A DNA stretch of 64,000 nucleotides from Anthoceros angustus. Lineage: Eukaryota > Streptophyta > Anthocerotopsida > Anthocerotales > Anthocerotaceae. Positions 13,400-24,700 of the stretch are shown here, piece after piece. The notes below the pieces were generated by a model. The model saw only the letters and a list, made by a program, of their open reading frames with translations, had not been told where the DNA came from and ran no database searches. The translations under genes were made by a program, and so were the position numbers. How positions within the stretch are numbered: position 1 is the first letter of the stretch; every line of letters begins with the position of its first letter. The stretch spans positions 558,001 through 622,000 of the forward strand of contig MU008188.1 of assembly GCA_010909165.1 (NCBI GenBank), in the 5' to 3' direction.

Positions 13400-14431
13400 A
13401 AAGAGAAAAGAAGGGACCAGTATGGCTGCCTATCCTTTATGACAAACATGTACAATCGAAGAATCATAGGTTGGGTAGCCCACATATATAGGCAAAAACC
13501 ACCGGGACTCTCGATGAAGCACCACCACGATGGTAGGCACTCTGAGATCTATTTAGAGTCCTACTTCTCCTTGGCCTTTGAACAAATGATATTTATGCGC
13601 TAACAACCTACTAGCCCTTTTCCTTGGTTTATGATTTTCAGGTATTTTCTATATAGGTGCGGTGACCTATATGTGTCGAGTAATCGTGCCTTACAAACAT
13701 CGCGATGCACATAGGTTGATTGTGCCATGACACACATCTAGGTAGACATGTTCACATACACCACATGACGTGGTCCAAAGGCCAAGGCCAAGGACGTTTC
13801 TTCCTATATATAGGCGGTAGGGGCGGGATAGGCAAGTAGCGTAGTTGGTAGTCCATGGTTGGGTAGCCCACATATAGGCAAAAAACCGAACTTGATGGAG
13901 TGCCACCTCACATCGATGGTAGGCGATTAGGTATATTTGTAATCCCACTTGTCCTTGGCCTTGAACAATTGATATTCATGCAATCAAGAACGACGTGCCC
14001 TTTTCCTTGGGTTATGGTGTTTACGTAGTTTGAATATAGATGCGACCTATATATGTGTCATAGTACCACGCGCATCACGATGCACATAGATGGAAAAGGT
14101 GCCCATGACAGCATCTAGGTATACATGTTCACATACTTCACATGTCAACCATCCATCCTGCATGCATGCATACCATGTGCTTTCCATGTGCACATTTTCC
14201 TTGGGTTTTGATTTTTAGGTCTTTGTATATAGATTCGTTGGCGTATGTATGCGAACATCACGATGCACATGCATGCACATGGTATGTATGCATGATGCCC
14301 GTTGACAGTGATGCATGTGACCATGTCTACGTAGATCTGTCGTGGGCACCTTTTCCTTGGGTTTTGATTTTTATGTCTTCTCTATATCGCACGTGACCTT
14401 TATATGTGGCATGGTACCCTTCCCGACATGC
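13400..14431. repeat. Inverted copies of the 4.5-6.5 kb repeat block
   Basis: The reverse complement of this stretch reproduces the left block in the same order: a CTATATATGTGG...CTACCCA block (near 13.43-13.49 kb, like about 6.27-6.30 kb), then the CATTTGTTCAA(A)GGCCAAGGA block (13.57-13.60 kb, like 5.59 and 6.17 kb), then several units of the 190-base family (13.6-14.4 kb). The two blocks are therefore long, internally repetitive inverted arms around a core of about 7 kb. Confidence 0.72.
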
Positions 14432-16575
14432 ATGACGGTGCACATACATGGATTGTGCCATGGCACAAAGATCTAGGTACAAATGTTCGATGCATCACAT
14501 GACAACCAGCCATCATGCATACATACCATGTGGATGCCATCCATAGGCAATGCACATGTGACATTGGTCCAAATGCGAAGGACTTTTCTTCCTATTTATA
14601 GGCGGGCAAGGCGGAAAGGCAATCAGTAGATGCCATGGATAGATGGCGTGAACACATCGGAAAAGGCGGAAGTGGTAGGTTGACTAGCGGTCAACGATCG
14701 TCCGGACTCAAGCAAGCATCGCTTAGAAGGTTGGAACCGCAGCAAGCGAAAGCGGCGGTGGCAACATGCACGGCAACCATCTGCGGTGGTGTTGGCGAAT
14801 AGCGCTGCGGTTGGCGGAGCGCCAAACAGTGCGCCGTGGCAACAAGTGATGCATTGGGGTGCCAAATGCCCGGTGAAATCTGAGACAGAGCGGCTTTCTT
14901 GATTTGGGGCGCAAGTTGGGCAGCTCTTCACTCGGCAACTCCAAGTGCCACTTTTCAAAGTGGAAGCTCACGAGCATAGGCGTTTTGCGATATGGGCGGA
15001 GGTGGAAGACATGGAGCTCGACACACCCATGTCGGGCCGGGAGAGGAGGCGAGGCGAAGGCATGGCGGGGCGGGGGGCATGGGCGCCGCCGGGCGGTGGC
15101 GGCGATGAGGAAATGGCGTCTGGCGGCGGGCGGGCAATCGCTTCGCCCGGCAATGGCGGAGCGGCAAGGCGGTGGCGGCGTGGAGGCGCCCCACGGCTGA
15201 GGCGCGCAGCAATGCTTGAAGATGGCGCCCCGGCGACGAGCATGCGGCGGGCGGAGGCGGAGGCGGAGGCGGAGGCGGTGGCATCCCGATGCCGCTTTGG
15301 TGGAGCCCTCCGCGGCGTGCCACCTGGGCGATCCCCAACAAGCGGCGGCCGGAATCTTCGCTGCGCCACAAAGGGTCTGCGGATCTGGGTTGCAGCCCGC
15401 CCAAACACGGAGGCGGAGGCGGAGGAGGCGATTGCATGCGCCGCGAAGTCCAGCATGAGGAGTTGAAGCGGCTGCAGGTGCGTGCAGCAGGTTACTGCAT
15501 GCGGCCCGGCTGCAGTGGAGGATGACGGTGCACATACATGGATTGTGCCATGGCACAAAGACATCTAGGTACAAATGTTCGATGCATCACATGACAACCA
15601 GCCATCATGCATACATGTGGATGCCATCCATAGGCAATGCACATGTGACATTGGTCCAAATGCGAAGGACTTTTCTTCCTATTTATAGGCGGGCAAGGCG
15701 GGGAAAAGTGTAGATGCCATGGATAGATGGCGAGAACACATCGGAAAAGGCGGAAGTGGTAGGTTGACTAGCGGTCAACATCCGGACTCAAGCAAGCTGT
15801 AAGCAGTTAGAAGGTTGGAACGCAAGCGAAAGCGGCGGTGGCAACATGCGGCGACCAACAAGCAGTGGTGTTGGAAAGCCCGAATGCAGCGGCTTCGGTT
15901 GCGAGCGGCCAAACAGTGCGCTGGTGGCAAGTGATGCATTGGGGTGCCAAATGCCCTGAAAATCAGCAGGCGGCTTTCTTGATTTGGCAAGTTGGGGCGC
16001 TCTTCACCAAGAACTCCAAGTGCCACTTTTCAAAGTGGAAGCTCACGAGCATAGGCGTTTTGCGATATGGGCGGCGGTGGAAGACATGGAGCTCGACACA
16101 CCCATGTCGGTGGGGACGGAGGAGGAGGCGCCGAAGGCATGGCGGGGGGCATGGGCGCACCGGAGGCGATGGCCGAATGCAATCGTGGCGGCGGGCGGGC
16201 AATCGCTTCCTCCGGCAATGGCGGCGAGCGGCCGGGCGGTGGCGGCGTGGAGGCAGCCGGCCCACACGAGGCGCGCGAGCAATGCTTGAAGAGAGGCCCC
16301 AGCGGGCGAGCATGCGGCGGAGGCTCGGTCGGAGGGTCACGTGGCGATGGCATCCGTCGCCTTGGTGGAGCCCTCCAGGCGTGCCACCTGGGCGATCCCC
16401 AACAAGCGGCGGCCGGAGGTCTTTTGTTGCAGCCACAAAGGCTGTCTGCGGCGGATGGCGGTTTCGCCCAAACACGGAGAGGGCGGTGCATGCAGCCGCG
16501 AAGTCTGGGCTGCGCAAAGGGTTGAAGCGGCCTGCAAAGCTGCGGTCGGCCAGGGTTACTGCATGCTGATGGAGG
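14432..16575. repeat. Tandem pair of 1.09-kb units
   Basis: ATGACGGTGCACATACATGG begins both units, at 14432 and 15522. The shared order continues through TCCTATTTATAGGCGGGCAA, TTGACTAGCGGTCAAC, AAGTGATGCATTGGGGTGCC, GGAAGACATGGAGCTCGACA and GGGCGATCCCCAACAAGC. Each unit joins an AT-rich part related to the inverted 190-base family to a GC-rich part. Long open frames in the GC-rich part are not conserved between the two copies, so I call them chance frames. Confidence 0.85.
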
Positions 16576-17462
16576 ATAACGGCGGCGTGCGAGCCGGCGC
16601 CGCTGTAGGGAAGGGTGGTGGTGGCTGCGCAATGGCCTGCGATGGAGGGTGGCTGCACCGCATGCGCCGCCAATGGTGCTGCGGTGGGGATGCTGGCCGC
16701 ATGCAGGCAGCGATCGCCGAGCACTGATAGGACGCATTGCCTGCAGCGAGCCCAAGGACAACCCATGTGGTTGCGCCAAGGCGCAAACAGAGGCGCATGC
16801 CGGACGGGAGGCATCCCGCCTCCTTCTCGTGGGCGTGCCGTGGGCGGGCGGAGGAGGTGGGGCGAGGCGGTGAGGATGGTGGGGCAAGCTCCGGGCCGGG
16901 AAGGAGCCGTCCGGGCGCTCCGGTGAGAGTGGAGGAGAGGAGGCCACCGGGAGGGAGTGGGCGGGCGGAGGAGGAGGCGAGGCCGGCGGACAACAATCGG
17001 AAGACTCGATGGTAAGTGAACGCACAATCCGTCGCAATGTGTTTGACAATGCTGGTGGGTTCGATTGTCATTGTCATGCCTCGTAATCTTGGTTGCAAGT
17101 GGTGAACTTTGCCATGCCCGGTACTCATATGCGAGTTGGGTTTGCGGTGTGGGAGTGGACGAGACCGGGCCCCTGGTCATCTACGACAGCAGGAACTTCT
17201 CGCATCCGCTATACGGACGTGGGCGTCGTCAAGATCGAGCGGAGGCGGCCGGCTGCGGAGGAGGAGGCGGCAAGGCGAGAAGAGAGGCCGAGCTCATCGT
17301 TGAGCTCGAGGCGGCCGCGTGGGCACCGGAAGAGGAAGAGGTGCAGCGGGAGACCTAGCGTGGGCGGGCGCCGTGGGGCGAGGCCAAGATGCAAGGCGGA
17401 GTGCGGGCGAACCCGGTGCCCGAGGCGTGAATGGGGCCAGCACGTGGGAGGGGCCACCGCCC
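16576..17462. other. GC-rich spacer without recognisable genes
   Basis: This stretch lies between two tandem pairs. It has long overlapping frames on both strands with no recognisable domain and no repeat partner in the window. I see no gene. Confidence 0.45.
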
Positions 17463-20400
17463 AAGGCCGCAACAAGGTGGGGCATCCGGCTCAATGGAGC
17501 TCCGAGTATGGTGTAGCGGCGAAGTCCAATGCGGTAATCGACGCCGCCATGACGGGCGCCATCGCCTCCTTCTTGAAGTGGTGGAGAAGGTGCGCAACCC
17601 GAGGTCCACCGACCATGGAGGGAGTGATGGATGACTCACGATCGGCCGACAACGCAGCCTGGGAAATGCGGCCGCTGCTCATGGAATACATGAACGCAAA
17701 GAATGGCCGCATCCTCCATGCCATCGGGCCAATGTGCAAGTCGGTTCTGGTGGTGGAGACCACCTCTCAAACGCCCCCACGCCTTCCGGTTCGGTCCCCT
17801 TCCCATTGGTGCCGGGATGAACCCGCCTCCCCAACCTCACAGGGAGCCGGTGCACTGCCCCGCCATGGCACACGGTGCACCTCCCATGTCCGTGAGGGAC
17901 ATTCGGCCCCTCCACAAGAAAAGAGGGCGAACGGAAGTCTGCCAGAGGAGGAGCCAAGTTCGGAGCACAAGAGGATGGAGGCTGCTCGAGGCTCTTCCGC
18001 GATCGACCGTGGGCGAGGGAGGTGTTTTTTTTGTGGCGCTCCCACCATGAGGTGTGAGCGCACTATGTTCGGATGTTTTTGGTTGAACGGCATGCGCCTC
18101 GCAGTGTCTCGTAGGACCGGAAGTGGATTTGTAGGACGCAGTGACATTGCCTGCTTTGATGAGGTTGAGGAGGGGATAGTGTGAAGCATGTTCAGATCCG
18201 TAATGCCCGCATTGCAATGGTTTCCTTCACCGTGTTCGGTTTGAAAGGTGAAGTTACGATCATCTTCGTCTCGTCCCCATACATCCAACTGCAAGCACAA
18301 CACAAGCATGTTAGTAGGCAAGCACACCAACGTAGGGATCGCTCCCACATCCCGCCCTTCCCGCATATATAGTGAAAGCGATGTGTAAGCGGAGGATTTG
18401 CGGCCGCGAACGCGGCCATACCGCGAACAAAAGTTCCGTGTGTATGTGTTGCCCGCCATGTTTGTGTGTAGACCCGATGAAAACCCTAACACCGTCATCA
18501 AAAAGATCATGTGTATGACACCATCCAACACCAGCCGAGGAACGTGTGATAGAATGTTTTTCCCCGCACGAACCCCGTGAAGTCGATGTGGCACGATTAT
18601 ACGTGTATTATACGTGAGTATCGAAAGATTCCGTGGCATATCCTCGTAGCGCATAAAAAAGAAAGAAAGTCACACACGTACTTGCAGGACGAGATCGATT
18701 CCATACCTCTTCCTACCATTGGAGAGTCTAGGGTTGGTGAAGTCGTATGGTGTAATCGTGTGCACACCCTTGGCGGTTTCATGTATAAGTTTTTCTGTAG
18801 TTTCTCTCTACGTTACGGAATATAAGATTTACAAGTATTTTTTCCACATGATATTACATAGATGCAAAATCTTGATTATACATTTGGTTTTGTATGGTAT
18901 GCATAGCCAAAAGTTCTCTTCCCGCGTTTCATGCATAGCTGCTCCATCGTGCCGGGAGTGTTGGGAGGCTGCAAACTTGAAATAAAACGAAGTCAAGGGT
19001 GTTTAAAGGCCGCAACAAGGTGGGGCATCCTCAATGGAGCTCCGAGTATGGTAACAGCGAAGTCCAATGCGATTGTCGACGCCGCCATGACGGGCGCCAT
19101 CGCCTCCTTCTTGAAGTGGTGGAGAAGGTGCGCAACCCGAGGTCCACCGCGACATGGAGGGAGTGATGGACAGACTCACGGCCCGGGCCGACAACGGCCT
19201 GGGAAATGCCACGTGCGTTCATGGAATACATGAACGCAGAATGGCCGCATCCTCCATGCCATCGGGCCAATGTGCAAGTGCGGTTCTGGTGGTGGGACCC
19301 TCTCGACAGCCCCCGCCACGCCTTCCGGTTCGGTCCCCTTCCCATTGGTGCCGGGATGAACGCCTCCCCAACCTCAGGGGACGGTGCACTGCCCGCCATG
19401 GTCGGGTGCACCTCCCATGTCCGGTGCGGAGGGACATTCGGCCCCTCCACGGGGGCGGCCAGGCGAGCGGAGAGGAGGAGCCAAGTTCGGAGCACAAGAG
19501 GATGGAGGCTGCTCGAGGCTCTTCTTCGGCGTGCGTGGGGAGGTGTTTTTTTTGTGGCGCTCCCACCATGAGGTGTGAGCGCTTGTTCGGATGTTTTTGG
19601 TTGAGCAGCATGCGGCTTCGCAGTGTCTGTAGGACTGGAAGTGGATTTGTAGGACGCAGTGACATTGCCTGTTTGATGAGGTTGAGGAGGGATAGTGTGA
19701 AGCATGTTCGGATCTGTAATGCCTGCATTGCACTGGTTTCCTTCGCGCAGTCGTGTTCGGTTTGAAAGGTGAAGTTACGATCATCTTCTGGTCTGAAGCT
19801 GTCCCATACATCCAACTGCAAGCACAAGACAAGCATGTTAGTAGGCAAGCACACCGAAACGTAGGGACTGCTCCCACATCCTGTCCTTCCTGCATATATA
19901 GTGAAAGCAGCATGTGTAAGCGGAGGATTTGCAGGCAGTTTCTCGTGACGCGGCCATACCTGAACAAAAGTTCCGTGTATGTGTTGCCCGCCATGTTTGT
20001 GTGTAGACCCGATGAAAACCCTAACACCGTCATCAAAAATCATGTGACACCAGCCAACACGGGCCGATGAGCGTGTGATAGAATGTTTTTCCCATCTGAA
20101 CCCCGTGAAGGCGATGTGGCACGTATTATCGTGTATTATCGTGAGTATCGAAAAGATTCCGTGGCATATCCTCGTAGCGTACACCGAAAAGAAAGAAAGT
20201 CACACACAGACTCCCGTGTGACGAGATCGGTATTCCATACCTCTTCCTACCATTGGAGAGTCTAGGGTTGGTGAAGTGCTGTGTATGGTGTACTGAATGT
20301 GTGCACACCCTTGGCGGTTTCATGTATAAGTTTTTCTGTAGTTTCTCTCTACGTTACGGAATATAAGATTTACAAGTATTTTTTCCACATGATATTACAT

Positions 20401-20547
20401 AGATGCAAAATCTTGATTATACATTTGGTTTTGTATGGTATGCATAGCCAAAAGTTCTCTTCCCGCGTTTCATGCATAGCTGCTCCATCGTGCCGGGAGT
20501 GTTGGGAGGCTGCAAACTTGAAATAAAAACGAAGTCAAGGGTGTTTA
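17463..20547. repeat. Tandem pair of 1.54-kb units plus a third edge fragment
   Basis: The block AAGGCCGCAACAAGGTGGGG begins units at 17463 and 19006, and the first bases of a third start at about 20548. Unit lengths are 1543 and 1542 bases. The last 230 bases of each unit (from GTGTGCACACCCTTGGCGG) are almost identical, while the GC-rich first part is more diverged. Several differences are CCG in copy 1 against CTG in copy 2 (for example 18351-18365 against 19878-19895), as expected from cytosine deamination. No coding gene is recognised. Confidence 0.88.
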
Positions 20548-21747
20548 AAGGCCGCATGGCTCCCATGTGAAAACCCTAAACTATTACATGTTCTTGGATC
20601 TAGATTCAAAAATTGAATGGTGGAGTTGGTGAGCTAGTTAACTTGTTTGGTGGGAGGAAAGGAAATGCAAACGAGGAAATAAAAATGCAGAGTCCCTCAA
20701 AATTCATGATCGTGAGAGCATACACCTGGTCACAACCGAAAACCTCAACACCACCGCAAGCTGCCGGCAATGTCTACAATGTCTAACTTCATGTCAACAA
20801 ACTTAGAAGCGACGCACGCAGCAAAGCACAACTCCTGTTAAATACTATCTACCTATACGGGATTTGCGATGGCATGGTGGATGGCCTTTTATCATCCCTT
20901 GCACCCAATTGGTCTCAAACAATTGTGGACGCCGAAGAAGAGTTGTGGATGCCGGCGTAGTTAGATTAGACACTTCCGGCGCGCACACCTTGTCTTTCCT
21001 TTTCCTCTTCACCGGCGTCATTGCCTGCACCTTTGCACAGTCATTCCTTAAAGTGGCCTGATGGTGCGCACCTCCATGCCCTCCAACAGCTATTGCTTCT
21101 CTTCATCCAAGAGCCTCTGCTCTTTTTCCACGTCAGAATTCCTCTTCAGTATCTGATCTTCAACTTCTCTTTTCCACGTCAGCATACCTCTTCAGTATCC
21201 ATTCTCATCTTCAACTTCTCTTGGGTGTCTAAATACACCCAACGCCCTGGTTGGCCATTCTTCCCGAGCTTCCATTTGCGAGAACGCTTGGCGTTTTTCT
21301 CCCCTCTTCGCCTTCGTCGTCACCCCTCCGCCACACTGCTTTCAACACATCAAATACCGGGTTAGCATCCCGGATCCGCTCATCCCCTTTCTTGCTGTCC
21401 GTGATGCCGGCAGCGGCTTATTCCTCGTTTGTCATGAGGGCCGGACTCCTTTCCTAGATCCGGTGCCCCGACACGTGCTGTCGCTGGACGTGCTATCAAC
21501 ACTTTGCTACCTAACCTGTATCGCGTGCACCTCGCACTGACGAAGATTTGTAGGAAGGCTAGGAATAGAAATCTGACTTTGCAGCAGTCTAACAGTGAAG
21601 GGAGAACCAAGCCACCCAGTCGGCATGAGTGACCCTATGGTGGGAAGTTTTTTGGTGGGGCAGCATACAGAGAGTTTTCAGCACTCCATAGTTGTGCCTA
21701 GATTCCATCGACACCGTGACTGCACCCTTGACGAGTTCAGATGTGGC
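20548..21747. other. Gene-free flank of the PPR gene
   Basis: This is single-copy-looking sequence between the tandem repeats and the PPR stop codon. It presumably holds the 3' untranslated region of the PPR transcript (minus strand). A CTTC-rich tract with a repeated TTTTCCACGTCAG block lies near 21125-21185. I read the minus strand just past the PPR stop and find no remnant of a DYW domain. Confidence 0.5.
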
Positions 21748-24700
21748 TCATACTCTCCCCTCCGTGCTTTCGCTCTTGATTTTTGGATGCATCTCATCTC
21801 CAACCAGAAAACTATGCACCTGACCGTCCGTGTCTGCCCACCAGCTTTGACCTGGCTGCTTCCATGCCCCGATGCTTGTTCTCCTCTCCTGCATCTCTTG
21901 AGCCTGCTCCCACATTTGGGCACCAGCGTATATATGCCACATCGACACGTACGCTGCAGCATCTTTCCTGTCTAGCTGCACTGCTTGGTCAAAAGCATGG
22001 CGACCCACCTCAAAGTTATTCCACTTCCGGCAAGCACCCAATAGAGTGTGCCAAACTGGAGCATTAGGCAATACAGGCATTGTCCTTACCAAAGCTAGTG
22101 CCTCGTCCAGTCGGCCTGAACGGCCCAGAAGATCCACCATGCATGTGTAGTGCTCCACGGTGGGAGTGATGCCGTACTGTTGGCTCATAGCCTCAAATTG
22201 CTCTTCCCCCTTGTTCACTAGACCTGCATGACTGCATGCTCTAAGTAAGCTGAGGAACGTGATGCCGACTGGCTGCACGCCACCCTCTCTCATTCTTTGA
22301 ACCAAGTCGAGGACCATTTGGCTGTCTCCTTGACATGTGTAACCTGCTAGGAGTGCACTCCAGGTGACGTTGTCCCTTTCGGGCAATGCATCAAACACCT
22401 GCTGTGCATCAACCATGCTCCCACACTTTCCGTACATGTTTATCAAACTGCCCGCCACAAACACATCAGCGTGAAGCCCTTGTTCTTCGATCTGTGCGTG
22501 CAGCTGCCTTCCCAGATGCAACGCTGCCACATTTGCGCATGCCTGCAGGAGGCAAACAAACGTCACAGTATCAGGTACAGCTTTTCCTTTCTTTTGCATA
22601 GCACTGTAAAGACAGAGAGCTTCCTGGCCCATGCCCTGCTGGGAATACCCTGCCATGATGGCATTCCATGTTACCACATCCTTTTCACCAAGTCCATCAA
22701 ATACCCTGCGAGCGAAATCTAGGCTGCCACACTTTGCATACATATTTACCAAACTGTTAGCTACAAACATATCAGCTTCATGACCTCTTTCTCTAATGTG
22801 CACATGAACCTGCTTCCCTTTCTCCAACGCCTGGGTGCCCAGACTTGCACATGCCTGCAGAAGGCACACAAAAGTCACAGAATTGGGTACATCAATTGCT
22901 TCTTCTTGCATATTATCGTACATGTGAAGGGCTTCCAGGCCCATGCCCTGCTTTGAATACCCTGCTATCATTGCATTCCACGTCACCACGTCTTTTTGAG
23001 CAAGTCCGTCGAACAATCTTCGGGCCTCTACTATGCTGCCACAATTTGCATACATGTTCACCAAACTGTTGGCTACAACCACATCAGCGTCATGTCCTCC
23101 TGCTCTAATTTGCACATGAAGTTGTTTCCCTGTCTCCAGAGCTGAGATGCCCACACTTGCACATGCCTGCAGGAGGCAAAGAAAAGTCACCGAATTGGGT
23201 ATTGCAACGCCCTCTTCCAGCATTTCCGTGTAAAGGCGAAGGGCTTCCTGGCCCATGCCCTGCTTGGAGTACCCTGCAATTAGAGCAGTCCATGTCACCA
23301 CGTCTTTTTCACCCATTCTGTCAAATAATTTTTGAGCATGATCCAAGCTCCCACACTTTGCATACATGTTCACCAGACTGCTGGCCAGATATACATCAGC
23401 TTGGAGTCCTTGTTCTCTTATCTGCGCATGAAGCTGCTTCCCCATCTCTAAAGCTGGGGTGCCACCACTTGCACATGCCTGAAGCAGCCACACAAATGTC
23501 AACGAATTGGGTATAACAATGGCTTCTTCTTTCATGGACCTGTAGAGACGAAGGGCTTCTTGGCCCATTCCCTGTTGGGAATAACCTGCAACAAGAGCAG
23601 TCCATGTCACCACATCCTTTTGACTGAGTCCTTCAAACAGTCTACGAGCATCATCTAGGCTGCCGCACTTAACATACATGTTTACCAGACTGTTGTCTAG
23701 AAACACATTAGCTTCATGTCCTTGTTGTCTGATTTGCGCATGAAGCTGCTTCCCCGTCCCCAAAGCTGGGGTGCCCACACTTGCACATGCCTGTAGTAAA
23801 CACAGGAACGTCATGGAATCAGGTGTCGCTACGCCCTCTTGCTGCATAACACTGTAGAGATGAAGCGCTTCCGCCCCCATGCCCTGCTGGGCATATCCTG
23901 CTAGCATGGCGTTCCATGTCACCACATCCTTTTGATCAAGTGCGTGAAACACTCTCTGGGCATCGTCTAAGTTGCCACACTTGACATACATGTTAACCAG
24001 ACTGTTGGCTATAATCCCATCAGCTTGATACCCTCGTTCTCTAATCAATGCATGCAGCTGCCTTCCCTTCTCCAACGCCTGGCTGCCCACCCTTGCACAT
24101 GCCTGCAGGAGGCACACAAACGTCACGGAGTCGGGCACACCAGCGCCAGCTTCTAGCATAGCACTGTACAGACGGAGAGCTTCCTGCCCCATGCCCTTCT
24201 GAGAATACCCTGCTATCATGGCAGTCCAAGTCACCACATCTTTTTGACCGATTCCATCAAACACACTCTGAGCATCATCTAAGCTGCCACACTTTGCATA
24301 CATGTCCACCAAGCAACTAGAAACGAAAGGATCAGGCTCAACGCCACTGGCCAACACATCAGCATGCACCTGCTGCCCAGTTTCCAAGTCTGCTCCCCTT
24401 GCACAAGCCTGCAGGGCTGCCACAAACACATGGCCATCCGGCTTCACACTCGACCTGCGCATCTGATGATACAGTTGTAGGGCCTCCCTGTCTCGTCCGT
24501 GTTTGACATGCGCAGAAATGATGGCAGACCAGGTGAAGGCATCCGGGTCGCCAACCACTGCAAACACATCCATCGTGTCTTGCAACCTGCCATGAGCAGC
24601 ATACATCCGCAGGATATGGTTGCACAGGAACGTGTCCGACTGATACCCCTGCACCACGGTGAAAGCATGGACGCGGCGACCCAGAACAAGATCCCCCTTG

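Noticed and set aside
15963-17180. 405-codon minus-strand frame and a 363-codon plus frame at 17093-18184
   Set aside because: GC-rich DNA lacks stops by chance. The frames overlap on both strands, are broken in the sister tandem copy and show no domain.
17767-20184. 295- and 321-codon minus-strand frames similar in both 1.54-kb units
   Set aside because: They resemble each other only because the DNA is duplicated. The copies are shifted relative to each other by indels and have no recognised domain or codon-position bias that I can see.
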